Shown: positions 18,471-27,276 of the stretch, in pieces | Numbering within the stretch: position 1 is the first letter of the stretch | How the letters are laid out: every line of letters starts with the position of its first letter | From: Herbiconiux daphne | GTDB lineage: Bacteria > Actinomycetota > Actinomycetes > Actinomycetales > Microbacteriaceae | Reading direction: 5' to 3' | NCBI RefSeq assembly: GCF_024979295.1 | Contig: NZ_JANLCJ010000007.1 | Location: forward strand, 62,001 to 126,000 | Length of the DNA stretch: 64,000 bases | The notes under the pieces: generated by a model | What the model saw: only the letters and a program-made list of their open reading frames with translations | Database searches by the model: none | Told to the model about the DNA's origin: nothing | Position numbers and translations under genes: made by a program

Positions 18471-19958
18471 TCAATATGCTCCGTCGCTGCCCAGGACGGC
18501 TCGGGCGGTGCGCCAGAGGATCGCAACATCGCCTGTGAGCGACCAGTTCTCGACGTAATAAAGATCAAGGCGAACCGTGTCCTCCCAGGACAGGTTTGAA
18601 CGTCCGCTCACCTGCCACAGTCCCGTAATGCCGGGCTTCACGAGGAAGCGGCGGTGCACGTGCGATTCGTACTGAGCGACCTCGCGCTCCAGAGGAGGCC
18701 GCGGACCGACCAGCGACATGCTGCCACCGAACACATTGAAGAGTTGGGGAAGCTCGTCCAAGCTGTACCGCCGGAGGACTTTACCGACCGGAGTGACTCT
18801 CGGATCGTCCTTCATCTTGAACAAGATCGCATTTCCTTCAGCACGGGTTTCGCCGGCCAGCGTCTGCAGCCGTTCCTCCGCGTCGACGACCATGGACCGA
18901 AATTTGAGCATGTTGAAATGTTCACCGTTGTAACCGATTCGATCCTGGCGGAACAGGACTGGACCGGGAGTACTCAGCCGAACGATCATGGCGATGCACG
19001 CCAGAATCGGCGAGAGAAGAAGTATGCCCAAGCCAGATGCGACAACGTCGAAGAAGCGCTTCGCGAACTTCTTCCCGCCCTCGTAGCGGGGTGTCTCCAC
19101 ATGGATGAGAGGAAGTCCGGCCACCGGCCGGGTGTGAATTCTGGGACCGCCGATATCTACGAGGCTGGGCGCAACAACGAGGTGTTGCCGGCCCGGCTCG
19201 AGACTCCAACTCAACTCACGGACGCGCTGCGGCGGCAGTTCATCGGCGCTGGTGATGACGACAGTGTCGGCGCCACTGACCTCGAGAGCGCGGACAACTT
19301 TGTCCAGGTTCCCGAAGACGGGTATGTCTGTCCCTTCGAGCACATCCCCTACAAGTGATGTGGGAACACATGCACCGATTACTCGATAGCCCGCCTGTGG
19401 CCTGCTGTTCAATTCACGAGCGATATGCGCAACGGAGACCGAAGAACCTACCAGCAGCACCTTCGAGGTGAACGTGCCCTGGGCTCGCTTGACGCCTAAC
19501 CATTGCCGCCACATCCAGCGAGAAAAAGCGAGCACCGCGAGGCCGAGGGGGAAGGCGATGAGAATGTATCCTCGGGCCAGTTCAATCTGAAAAAGGAAAG
19601 CCACGATCGCGACCAGTCCGAAGAGGCGAACTGTCGAGTCCACCAGAAGGCGGAACTCCTGCGTCCCTGTGCCGATCACCCGATAACCGCGGGTTCCGTA
19701 GACCTGAAGCATGAGCATCCAGGCGACGAGAATGACTATCGAGATGCCGAAGTAACTGATTGCCAGATCACCAGGACTATCGCGCCACGCGAGACTGGTC
19801 GAAGTTAAACCGAACCAGGCGATCTGCACGCCGAAGATCACCCAGATCAGCACCAGCAGATCCGTTACGAAGAGACGGCGCGCAAACGATCGACTCCATG
19901 ATCGATGTACCGACACCCCGGCCGCAAACGACTCAGACGTCGTCGAACTGCTGACCAT
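18471..19958 (-). CDS. Priming glycosyl-1-phosphate transferase (WbaP/WcaJ-type), paralog 1
   Basis: This 495-aa membrane enzyme transfers a sugar-1-phosphate to undecaprenyl phosphate, the first step of repeat-unit synthesis. The N-terminal half has about five transmembrane helices. A Rossmann-like domain follows (KVLLVGSSVSVAHIAREL), then the catalytic bacterial sugar transferase domain from about residue 290: KRFFDVVASGLGILLLSP, MLKFRSM, DELPQLFNVFGGSMSLVGPR and KPGITGLWQVSGRSN. The ATG at 19958 follows GGGGGAG. It is strikingly similar to the gene at 32183 along its whole length, but its base composition is lower in GC. The transferred sugar cannot be told from sequence. Confidence 0.92.
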   Translation of the reverse strand: MVSSSTTSESFAAGVSVHRSWSRSFARRLFVTDLLVLIWVIFGVQIAWFGLTSTSLAWRDSPGDLAISYFGISIVILVAWMLMLQVYGTRGYRVIGTGTQEFRLLVDSTVRLFGLVAIVAFLFQIELARGYILIAFPLGLAVLAFSRWMWRQWLGVKRAQGTFTSKVLLVGSSVSVAHIARELNSRPQAGYRVIGACVPTSLVGDVLEGTDIPVFGNLDKVVRALEVSGADTVVITSADELPPQRVRELSWSLEPGRQHLVVAPSLVDIGGPRIHTRPVAGLPLIHVETPRYEGGKKFAKRFFDVVASGLGILLLSPILACIAMIVRLSTPGPVLFRQDRIGYNGEHFNMLKFRSMVVDAEERLQTLAGETRAEGNAILFKMKDDPRVTPVGKVLRRYSLDELPQLFNVFGGSMSLVGPRPPLEREVAQYESHVHRRFLVKPGITGLWQVSGRSNLSWEDTVRLDLYYVENWSLTGDVAILWRTARAVLGSDGAY

Positions 19959-19986
19959 ATCTCCCCCATCGACAAGCAACCTTTGA

Positions 19987-20016
19987 GAACGTCAGCGTTC
20001 TACGTCAACCATAACG
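19987..20016 (-). promoter_or_regulatory. Copy 2 of the shared upstream element (priming transferase)
   Basis: This repeats the element at 18415-18444: GAACGTCAGCGTTC, 8 bases, then CCATAACG. On the minus strand the candidate -10 is TATGGT, followed by the same GAACG-CTGA-CGTTC repeat, 28 bases before the ATG at 19958. Confidence 0.45.
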
Positions 20017-20083
20017 AACGTGTGATTCCCCTAAATAACCGGCATGTAAACATCCGCCCAAAAGTGACGAGGCGCGGCTTCGT

Positions 20084-21046
20084 TTAGAGCGCCGACCATG
20101 AGGCGCCGCCGTCCTGAGAGGTCAGCACAGCCTCGGGCGTCCACGCCCAAAGCCTTAGCCCTACCGACGCCAGTGCCACCGGTTCGGATCCAGGCGCCTG
20201 AGACAAGCACGGCTGGTCGACGCCGGCTCCGGCCGTAATCGGCTGCCGGTAGACCCGCACCAGCACCCCGCCTGTGCACAACTCGGCTGCTTCCACGCTG
20301 GCAACCACGGAACCGTCCGTCGGGTCCACGCCCGCTGAGCTCATCGGCTCTGTATCGAACGACTGCCAACCGGCCGTTGCGACGTCGTAGGCGAAAAGTC
20401 CTTCAGCACATCGTGCGACTAGCCCATTCGGTGCAGTGAAGACCTGAAGGACGGACGAGCACGGGCCCGGCAGGGGTGTTCCCTGGAAACTAATCGTCGC
20501 CGCATTTACGGGGTCGACGAACGTCAGTCCAGCCAAGCGATCGGGAACAGCCTCCCAGAACTGACCATTGGTGTATGACGTCAAAGCAGCGAGATCACAG
20601 TTCGTGCCTTGTCTGGTAATGATGTCCAGCTGCCCGGCCCCGGCGAACTCCACACCCAAGACCTGTCGCACGACTACATCGCCGAAGGTGACGGGCTGCC
20701 AGGTGGAGCCGCCGTCGGTCGTCACCTCTACTAAAGGAGGTGAATCCGAGTCCCCGCAGCCTCCTACCGTCGACCGTATACCGGTTGACTCGTCGGCGAA
20801 GAGGAGGAATCGTGAGGGGCCCGCCACAGGCAACGGCGTTGCCGTAGGCGCCGTTGGGGTGGGCGAGGCAGCTGGCATCCGCTCGGACGACCAAGTCGGG
20901 ACCGGCCCTGGAGTTTGGCCGGCGTCAGGCACGGTCGGGCTTCGCAATGCGAAGACCGCCAGGAGCAAAGAGATCAACGTGAGGGCCACAATCAAGGCGA
21001 TTGTGATCAATCTGCCGCGCTCAGAGCTCGCAGTCCTTGAGCTCAC
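20084..21046 (-). CDS. Membrane-anchored Asp-box (BNR-like) beta-propeller protein
   Basis: This 320-aa protein has a single N-terminal transmembrane helix (about 13-33) and a Pro/Thr-rich linker. The extracellular domain carries Asp-box-like motifs, TTDGGSTWQPV near residue 110 and TSQDGGASWSAL at the very C-terminus. Such motifs mark sialidase- or photosystem-stability-factor-like beta-propellers. No catalytic residues of a known glycosidase can be assigned. The GTG start at 21046 overlaps the autokinase stop as GTGA, so it is made together with the copolymerase. A role in sensing, binding or trimming the exported polymer is an inference. Confidence 0.75.
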   Translation of the reverse strand: MSSRTASSERGRLITIALIVALTLISLLLAVFALRSPTVPDAGQTPGPVPTWSSERMPAASPTPTAPTATPLPVAGPSRFLLFADESTGIRSTVGGCGDSDSPPLVEVTTDGGSTWQPVTFGDVVVRQVLGVEFAGAGQLDIITRQGTNCDLAALTSYTNGQFWEAVPDRLAGLTFVDPVNAATISFQGTPLPGPCSSVLQVFTAPNGLVARCAEGLFAYDVATAGWQSFDTEPMSSAGVDPTDGSVVASVEAAELCTGGVLVRVYRQPITAGAGVDQPCLSQAPGSEPVALASVGLRLWAWTPEAVLTSQDGGASWSAL

Positions 21047-22464
21047 GTGGTTACAGGTTTCTTTTCACGCTTTTTCGGGGTCTCCGGCTCGCTGTAACCG
21101 TAACCGTATCCATATCCGTAGCCATAACGACCGTATCCGTAGGAGTCGGGTCCCTTGGTTGGGAGCATTGTCAAGACCACGCCAGCCAACCGTGCTCCCA
21201 CGTTCTGCAGGGCGGTGATCGACCCCTTGAGCTGATTCTTATGAGTTCGACCAGCGGCGACCATCAGGATCGCGCCCGATGTGTTGCTTGCAAGAATCGC
21301 GGCGTCGGTTACCGGAAGCAACGGCGGGGCGTCAAAGAATACGTAATCGAAAGTGTCCTCAAGCGATTTGATCAGTTGGATCATCGTCTTCGATCCAAGC
21401 AACTCGCTGGGGTTCGGCGGAATCTTTCCGGCCGGAAGAACATAGAGGTTGCTAGTACCCCATCGCTGGATCATCTCACCGACCTCAGCGCGGCCCACCA
21501 GTACGTCCGTTAGGCCGGCCCCACCTTCGAGACCCAAGTACTCCGTCAACTTCGGCTTACGCAAGTCTGCATCGACGATGATGACCTTGGCACCCGAAGC
21601 GGCCGTGACGATTGCCAGGTTGGCGGATGAGGTGCTCTTGCCCTCGCCTGAGATCGAGGACGTGATCACGAAGCTGCGCGCGCTCTGGTCGCCGACACTG
21701 AGGAATTGAAGGTTCGTTCTCAGGGTCCTGAACGACTCGGAGCGAGGACTTCGCGGGTCGTCCTGGACGACCAACGGGTGCTCGGGTGTTCTAGCGTCGA
21801 ACACGATCCCACCGATCAACGTGGCGTCCGTCAGGTTCTCGACGTCGTGTTCATTCCGAATTCTGGTGTCCAGAGCCTCGCGGAGCACGGCAGCTCCGAG
21901 GCCTAGAGCCAAGCCGACAACCGCACCCAGACCGATATTCAGTGGAACATTGGGGGATGACGGATTCCTTGGGATCAGCGCCTGCTGCACGACCGTGATC
22001 TTGACCGGCGCGACGCCCTCGGCATTTTCGGGCACCAGGTCCGTCACCGTGTTCTGAAAGCTCGATGCGACAGCGTTGGCGATCTCCGCCGACTGTCGAG
22101 GGTCCACGTCCGAAACGGTGATCTCCACGATGACTGTGTCGAGCGGCGACGAGGCAGTCACTGATTTAGCGAGTCCTGCGGCATCTGTGTTGAGTCCTAG
22201 CGCAGCGATCACGGGCTGCAAAACCACGGGCGCTGTAACGACGTCAGCGTAGGATTTCACCTGGTTCTGAGCAAACGCCCCGCCCTGGGTCAGCTCGCTG
22301 ACCGATCCTGTCGACTGCACCGAAACGAAGACTTTGCTTGTGGATTCGTATTTCGGCGTCTGCAGAATCGAGAAGGTCGCCGCTAATGCGATCCCGATCA
22401 GTGTGAAGGCGAGTATGAAAACCCAGCCCTTACGCAAAACGCGAATGTAGTCACGCAGTTCCAC
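21043..22464 (-). CDS. wzc: Polysaccharide copolymerase/tyrosine autokinase (Wzc/CpsD type)
   Basis: This 473-aa fused protein sets chain length and regulates polymerisation through tyrosine phosphorylation. The Wzz-like part has helices at about 13-33 and 175-195. The BY-kinase part has Walker A SSISGEGKST (Lys276), Walker A' VIIVDADLRKP (about 294-304) and Walker B YVFFDAPP (about 374-381). The C-terminus has a tyrosine cluster YGYGRYGYGYGYGYGYS (eight Tyr, about 442-458), the usual autophosphorylation tail. I chose the GTG at 22464, preceded by GGGGAAAGGG; the frame extends to 22551 without similarity. No phosphatase gene is nearby. Confidence 0.92.
   Translation of the reverse strand: MELRDYIRVLRKGWVFILAFTLIGIALAATFSILQTPKYESTSKVFVSVQSTGSVSELTQGGAFAQNQVKSYADVVTAPVVLQPVIAALGLNTDAAGLAKSVTASSPLDTVIVEITVSDVDPRQSAEIANAVASSFQNTVTDLVPENAEGVAPVKITVVQQALIPRNPSSPNVPLNIGLGAVVGLALGLGAAVLREALDTRIRNEHDVENLTDATLIGGIVFDARTPEHPLVVQDDPRSPRSESFRTLRTNLQFLSVGDQSARSFVITSSISGEGKSTSSANLAIVTAASGAKVIIVDADLRKPKLTEYLGLEGGAGLTDVLVGRAEVGEMIQRWGTSNLYVLPAGKIPPNPSELLGSKTMIQLIKSLEDTFDYVFFDAPPLLPVTDAAILASNTSGAILMVAAGRTHKNQLKGSITALQNVGARLAGVVLTMLPTKGPDSYGYGRYGYGYGYGYGYSEPETPKKREKKPVTT
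21079..21142. repeat. Degenerate TAYGGN hexamer repeat encoding the autokinase Tyr tail
   Basis: On the minus strand the Tyr-Gly tail of the kinase is written as consecutive TAC/TAT-GGT/GGC/GGA units. Such a run can expand or shrink by slippage in steps of two residues without shifting frame, changing the number of phosphorylatable tyrosines. Confidence 0.55.
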
Positions 22465-22736
22465 GCGCTTACGCCCTTTCCCCGTTACCGATCGATCACC
22501 TCGATGCTGCGACCATGCTCTCACAGGATTATTTCCACCTCGCGACCGCACCCGAGGGCGTCGTCGTTTTGTAACATCTGTCGCGCGGGCCGATGTGCGC
22601 CAATCTCCTACGAAACGCGACCTAGCGGGTGGCAGTGACCCCCAACGCCGTGGAGGCCCTGGTTACTCAGGGTTAACAAACGCGAAACCTACGTGGGGGT
22701 AGCCTTGAGGACGGTCGCTTGGTTCTAGGGGGGAAG
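22465..22736. other. Divergent intergenic region between the wzc operon and the acyltransferase
   Basis: About 270 bases without a supported gene should contain both promoters. On the plus strand TTAACA (near 22673) and TAGCCT (near 22701) precede a TAGGGGGGAA stretch, but their spacing is poor. On the minus strand an AT-richer patch (GGAAATAATCC, near 22530) is the best candidate -10 region for wzc. None of these is strong. Confidence 0.4.
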
Positions 22737-22934
22737 ATGCCGGCGAGTTATCTTGCTCTCGAAGTCATGCCGAGCGGCGACGACTTGAACAGTCCGTCCC
22801 CGCGATTGCAGGCGAGCGATTCTAATGGACGAATTCCCGGAACGACGTCATCGTCAGATCTAGACAAATGCGTTCAATTTCACGTCGTTCCGGAAAATCA
22901 GTCTTCACCTGAGCGAGTTTGGGCGTCACTATGA
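22737..22934 (+). CDS. Candidate 65-aa leader peptide ORF upstream of the AT3-SGNH acyltransferase
   Basis: The ATG at 22737 follows GGGGGGAA at a short spacing. The frame ends in a TGA overlapping the acyltransferase ATG as ATGA, the same coupling used by real genes throughout the window. The product (starting MPASYLALEVMPSGDD) is hydrophilic and I do not recognise it. The acyltransferase ATG has no good Shine-Dalgarno of its own, which favours coupling. A chance open frame is also plausible, because the codon use is unremarkable and a long inverted repeat lies inside. Confidence 0.35.
   Translation: MPASYLALEVMPSGDDLNSPSPRLQASDSNGRIPGTTSSSDLDKCVQFHVVPENQSSPERVWASL
22837..22893. repeat. 12-bp inverted repeat with 33-base spacer before the acyltransferase
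   Basis: CCGGAACGACGT (22837-22848) is exactly complementary to ACGTCGTTCCGG (22882-22893). The structure ends 37 bases before the ATG at 22931. It could form a large leader hairpin or be a two-half-site operator. Confidence 0.5.
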
Positions 22935-25144
22935 GTACTCAGCAACTGCGACGACAGACCAGTCGGAGTACCAGAGCCGTTACGGCGGGTGCCTCGGCGA
23001 AGAAGTCGTTGCGCCCCGATATTCAGGGGCTTCGCGCTCTCGCCGTCGTCGCCGTGATCTTCGACCATCTCTTCCATTGGCCTTCGGGCGGGTTCGTTGG
23101 TGTCGATGTCTTCTTTGTGATCTCCGGATTCCTCATCACCGGCCTGCTGCTGAGAGAACACGACCGATCCGGCACGATTTCGTTCACGGGCTTTTACAAG
23201 CGTCGCGTGCGTCGCATCGTCCCGGCGGCAACCGTCACGTTAGCTGTGACCGCCGCGCTGGCGTTTCTCGTTTTCAACCTAGGGCGCGCCACGCAGACGT
23301 TCTGGGATGCGGTCTGGTCGTTCTTCTTCCTGGGCAACTGGCACTTCGCGGCAGCAGGAACCGACTACTTCCTCGCGGGAGGCCCGGTCTCGCCTCTGCA
23401 GCACTTCTGGTCATTGTCGGTCGAGGAGCAGTTCTACTTCGTGTGGCCCTGGTTGATGCTGCTGATCTTTGTGTTGGGCGGCCGTGCTGCCCGGTGGAAC
23501 ACCAAGACCGCCCATCGCGCGGTGGGTATCGCAATGATCGTCTTCATCGCTGCTTCGTTCATCTGGTCGCTCTGGGAGACTTCGACGAACCCCACCTGGG
23601 CCTACTTCTCGACCTTCTCGAGGACCTGGGAGCTAGGAATTGGAGCCCTTTTGGCGGTGTTCGCCACAAGGCTGACCGCTATTCCGTCGTGGGTGCGACC
23701 GATTCTGGGTTGGCTTGGATTCTTAGGAATTCTGGCGTCGATCTTCTTCATCAACAGCCTTATGCCATTCCCCGGGCCTTGGGCGGCGGCCCCGGTGCTC
23801 GCGACGACGCTCGTCATACTTGCAGGTACAGGCGGAGAGCAGCGTTTCCTCTGGCCGCTGACGAACAGGGTTTCTCGGTACGTAGGCGACATGTCGTACA
23901 GCCTGTACTTGTGGCACTTCCCGGTCATCGTGTTGCTTGCATCCGTGATGGCGGCGGGAACGATTGAGTATTTCGGAACCGCGATCGCGGTGATGGGCAT
24001 CGTCTCTGTGCTCTCCTACCATTTCGTCGAGCGTGCGGTATTGAAGTCCACCTGGCTTCGTGATGTAACGCCCGAAGAGCGGCACCAGATCGCGAAGAAG
24101 AAGCGAAATCGCAACCGAACATTGCGTGAATCGAATGTTCCCGTCATGATTGCCGTCGGTTTCATTGCCGCCGGCACTCTCGTGCTTACGACGGTTGCGC
24201 TTCTCCCGAAAACCCCGCCGGTGTCGACATCCGCGGTGTCAGTTCAGGCAGAGGCGATCGGGGACGCGTCCGCACCGACCACAGACGAGACAACGCCCGC
24301 CACGGCTCTCACCGCCAGCATCGCATCGGCTCTTGCGACCCAGACTTGGCCGACCTTCGACCCCCCAGTTGATGGCACCGTGAATCTTCGAGTCCCGCAG
24401 TGGGTCGAGGACGGTTGCCTCAATGTCTCTGACGAGAATGTGGACAGGTGTGTCTATGGAGCCAGCCAGCCCACCAAGACTGCCGTTGTCGTGGGGGACT
24501 CTGTGGGGACCAGCTGGCTTCCCGGCCTGATTTCAGGCCTGGAACCTCTTGGGTATCAGATCAGGTCCATGACGAAGGAAAAATGCCCATTCGGGTATGC
24601 TCCTGTGACATCCAGCGAGGAGGACACCGGCCCTCTCTATCAAGGTTGCGTAGACCACCACGAGTGGGTTGCTCAGAAGATCGCCGAGCTCAAGCCAGAC
24701 TTGATCATCATTTCTGACTCCTACTACGGCCTCGACCGTTTGATGAGCCACAGCAGCGGCGAGACTGCTCGCACTGAGTGGTCCGACGGCTTCGGGCAGG
24801 CGCTCGACGCACTTCCCACGGACAGCCAGAAGGTAGTGCTCATGTCGCCACCTGGAGCCGGCAACATGACCGAATGTTATACGCCGCTGTCGAAGCCCAT
24901 GGATTGCGCAGGCAGCCTGCGGTCGACTTGGAGCCTCATACTCGGAGCGGAGTCGTCGGCTTCGGAGCAACGACAGGTTCCATTTGTTGATACGCGTTCG
25001 TGGTTCTGCGTCTCTGGAAAGTGCCCTTCATTCGTGGGTACGACTGCCATGTACGCGGACTCGGCACACCTGACCACCAACTACAGTCAGAGCCTCGCCC
25101 CGGTCATCGTCAGCAAATTCCAGGAACTGCAACTCGTCGAATAA
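22931..25144 (+). CDS. Acyltransferase-3 fused to a SGNH domain (OafA-like)
   Basis: This 737-aa membrane O-acetyltransferase has an N-terminal acyltransferase-3 domain (residues about 28-380, ten or more helices) beginning RPDIQGLRALAVVAVIFDHL, with catalytic His46. A linker and an extra helix (about 402-425) lead to an extracellular SGNH domain. In it Ser524 is in VVVGDSVGTSW and the Asp/His pair in DSAHLTTNYS near residue 710. The AT3 part moves acetyl groups across the membrane and the SGNH part places them on an exported glycan. The ATG at 22931 is favoured over an in-frame TTG at 22919. Confidence 0.92.
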   Translation: MSTQQLRRQTSRSTRAVTAGASAKKSLRPDIQGLRALAVVAVIFDHLFHWPSGGFVGVDVFFVISGFLITGLLLREHDRSGTISFTGFYKRRVRRIVPAATVTLAVTAALAFLVFNLGRATQTFWDAVWSFFFLGNWHFAAAGTDYFLAGGPVSPLQHFWSLSVEEQFYFVWPWLMLLIFVLGGRAARWNTKTAHRAVGIAMIVFIAASFIWSLWETSTNPTWAYFSTFSRTWELGIGALLAVFATRLTAIPSWVRPILGWLGFLGILASIFFINSLMPFPGPWAAAPVLATTLVILAGTGGEQRFLWPLTNRVSRYVGDMSYSLYLWHFPVIVLLASVMAAGTIEYFGTAIAVMGIVSVLSYHFVERAVLKSTWLRDVTPEERHQIAKKKRNRNRTLRESNVPVMIAVGFIAAGTLVLTTVALLPKTPPVSTSAVSVQAEAIGDASAPTTDETTPATALTASIASALATQTWPTFDPPVDGTVNLRVPQWVEDGCLNVSDENVDRCVYGASQPTKTAVVVGDSVGTSWLPGLISGLEPLGYQIRSMTKEKCPFGYAPVTSSEEDTGPLYQGCVDHHEWVAQKIAELKPDLIIISDSYYGLDRLMSHSSGETARTEWSDGFGQALDALPTDSQKVVLMSPPGAGNMTECYTPLSKPMDCAGSLRSTWSLILGAESSASEQRQVPFVDTRSWFCVSGKCPSFVGTTAMYADSAHLTTNYSQSLAPVIVSKFQELQLVE

Positions 25145-25198
25145 TCGTCGTTCGATCAGTTCTTTGGGCCTTCGAATCAGCCAGTGACCCTGGGGACG

Positions 25199-25957
25199 CT
25201 ATCCGATACTTTGCAGCACTCGAGCGGCAATGGCCGCGTGGCCCGCATCATTTATCTGACTTCCATCGGGTATGAGCATGGAGGGGTCAAGCACCGGCGG
25301 ATCCAGCAGGGACACGTACTCGGCGCCGACCGAAGCGGCGGCCGATTGCACCGCGGCATCGAACTCGACGACCGTTGTCGCAAAGCCACCGGCGGTCGAC
25401 GGTCCGACGGCGATGATCCGAGCGTTCGGCATCCCCTCCCGGAGGTCTGCGTAGGTCTTGGCGATGGCGGCGCTGACCTTGGTCGGGTTGGTGGCCCACG
25501 CGATGAAATCGTTCTGGCCGCCTGCGACAAGCACTATCGAAACATTGGCGGCCTCAGCCGTTCGGACCATCTGGTCGTAGTTAGGGCAGTACTGTTTCCC
25601 GCATCCGCTGACATCAGAGGTGGTGACGTAGCCAGTACCGCCTCGACCTACGTTGATCTCGAACCAGCCTTCAGAGGCTGACACGATCGATGTCCACTTC
25701 CGTGAATCAGCTGAGGCCCCTGAGCCGGCGACGTATGAGTCCCCGATGAAAATGGCTCTAGGTCGCGTGCTCGTGCGATCTGGAGTCGGCTCAGCGGATA
25801 AGTAGGGTGCGGGCGCTGAGTTTGACGCAGCGCCTGCGTCCACTCGCGAGAGATTGACTCCAACGATAATGACCACGCACGCGAGAATGACGGCGAGCGT
25901 CGACGCCAGAACCGCCTGTCCCACGCTCGGTCGCGGGAATGGTCTTCGATTCGGCAT
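25199..25957 (-). CDS. Membrane-anchored SGNH hydrolase/acyltransferase, paralog 1
   Basis: This 252-aa protein has an N-terminal transmembrane anchor (about 13-36) and an extracellular SGNH/GDSL domain. Block I is IFIGDSYVAGSGA with Ser74, the Gly block is GRGGTGYVTT, the Asn block is LVAGGQNDF, and the C-terminal D-x-x-H is in INDAGHAAIA. It should add or remove O-acyl groups on a surface polymer. The ATG at 25957 follows GGGGAG. The gene at 27277 is a close paralog, and an AT3 gene lies between them on the same strand. Confidence 0.88.
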   Translation of the reverse strand: MPNRRPFPRPSVGQAVLASTLAVILACVVIIVGVNLSRVDAGAASNSAPAPYLSAEPTPDRTSTRPRAIFIGDSYVAGSGASADSRKWTSIVSASEGWFEINVGRGGTGYVTTSDVSGCGKQYCPNYDQMVRTAEAANVSIVLVAGGQNDFIAWATNPTKVSAAIAKTYADLREGMPNARIIAVGPSTAGGFATTVVEFDAAVQSAAASVGAEYVSLLDPPVLDPSMLIPDGSQINDAGHAAIAARVLQSIG

Positions 25958-26070
25958 TGTGATCTCCCCACCCCGGCCAAGTCGATACGGCGCAGCGTGA
26001 TCCTAACCCGCGCTCCGCCCTTTTCATGAGATGCCCGTGGGCGTGCAGAATATGCGTCAGGGCTTTCCGG

Positions 26071-27183
26071 CTAGCGGTTGATTCGCACTTCGAGTCGCTT
26101 CCGCAGACGGCCGGCAGGCTTTTCGATCACGACATACACGATTTGGGCGACGACCAGAGTCCCGATTAGCGCGACTAAGTCGCCCACAAGAGGTTGTGTG
26201 ATGACGTTCTCGACGAGGTTCAAGACCAAGCGGTGGAAGAGATAGATCGAGAACGACAGAATTCCCAGCTGCACCACCACACGGCTGTTCAGCACGCGGC
26301 CCACGAGGCTGCTCGGCCGCGTGATCACAAACCAGAAGATCGGGATCAAGCAAACGCATTGGATCGTGTCAGCAATACTCAAGCGGAAGGCCTGCGAAGG
26401 TACAAGTGCCGAGGCGACGAACACCACCGTGGCGATGGCCGCGACGAGGCCAATGTGCCTGGTCAGCCAGAGGGAGATCCGCGTGGGGCCGATGAATCGG
26501 TCCCCCATCGCCGGATTGAAAAGAAGCGCCATTGCTGTTCCGAAGATCAGGCTGTCGATGCGGGTGTCCGTGGAGATGTACAGACGATCGAAGCTCGCAC
26601 CCGTCAGACCCAGGACGATCCTCCAAACCGGCACCACAAGCGCGATGCCGATCATCGTCCATCCGATGGTCTTGAGAGTTGCCCTCGACTTGAAAAGGAC
26701 CAACAACACGATGGGCACGATGAGGTAGTAATGCTCCTCCACTGCCAGGGACCAGAATTGCGTGGTGTCCGGAGGCAACCCTTCCCGTCCGGCTATGACG
26801 ATGTAGTAGTTGGTGTAGTTCAAGACTTCGGCTAGAACACCCCACCCCGTGGTGTCCGCGGCCACGAGCCCCAAAGCGCCGAACACGACTGCAGCAGCGA
26901 TCGCCAAGTAGGCGGGGGGTAATATGCGTAGCGCCCGGCGAAGGTAGAACTTCGACAGGGACAGCGTGCCGGTCTTCCCGTATTCGCGGCGCAGCAGCGT
27001 CGTGATGAGAAAGCCACTGAGGAAGAAGAAGATCGTCACACCGACGTGTCCGGGCCAGAAGCCGGTGCTGATACCAACGGCACCGTGACCTACGAACACC
27101 GTCAGGACAGCTATCGCGCGAAGCCCGTCGAGAGACGGAATGGTGAAGACGCCGTGCGTCTGACTACCTGGCGTGGCTGGCAC
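26071..27183 (-). CDS. Acyltransferase-3 family membrane O-acyltransferase
   Basis: This 370-aa protein with about ten transmembrane helices begins IPSLDGLRAIAVLTVFVGHG, with the conserved catalytic His33. It then has FFFLSGFLITTLLRREYGKT and VEEHYYLIVPIVLLVLF, typical of OafA/NodX-like enzymes. It lacks a fused SGNH domain, and the neighbouring SGNH genes may supply that function. The start is GTG at 27183 with GGGGGG just upstream. Confidence 0.9.
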   Translation of the reverse strand: MPATPGSQTHGVFTIPSLDGLRAIAVLTVFVGHGAVGISTGFWPGHVGVTIFFFLSGFLITTLLRREYGKTGTLSLSKFYLRRALRILPPAYLAIAAAVVFGALGLVAADTTGWGVLAEVLNYTNYYIVIAGREGLPPDTTQFWSLAVEEHYYLIVPIVLLVLFKSRATLKTIGWTMIGIALVVPVWRIVLGLTGASFDRLYISTDTRIDSLIFGTAMALLFNPAMGDRFIGPTRISLWLTRHIGLVAAIATVVFVASALVPSQAFRLSIADTIQCVCLIPIFWFVITRPSSLVGRVLNSRVVVQLGILSFSIYLFHRLVLNLVENVITQPLVGDLVALIGTLVVAQIVYVVIEKPAGRLRKRLEVRINR

Positions 27184-27276
27184 ATGACCCCCCGAATGTG
27201 TCGAACTTCAGGATAGAGCACCTGTACGGTCGCGGCTCGATCTAAGGCGCACCGGGTGGGAGCCAACACGAAGCGC

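Noticed and set aside
21079..21142. Possible CRISPR-like short repeat
   Set aside because: The hexamers are in frame inside the kinase gene and encode its Tyr-Gly tail; there are no spacers.
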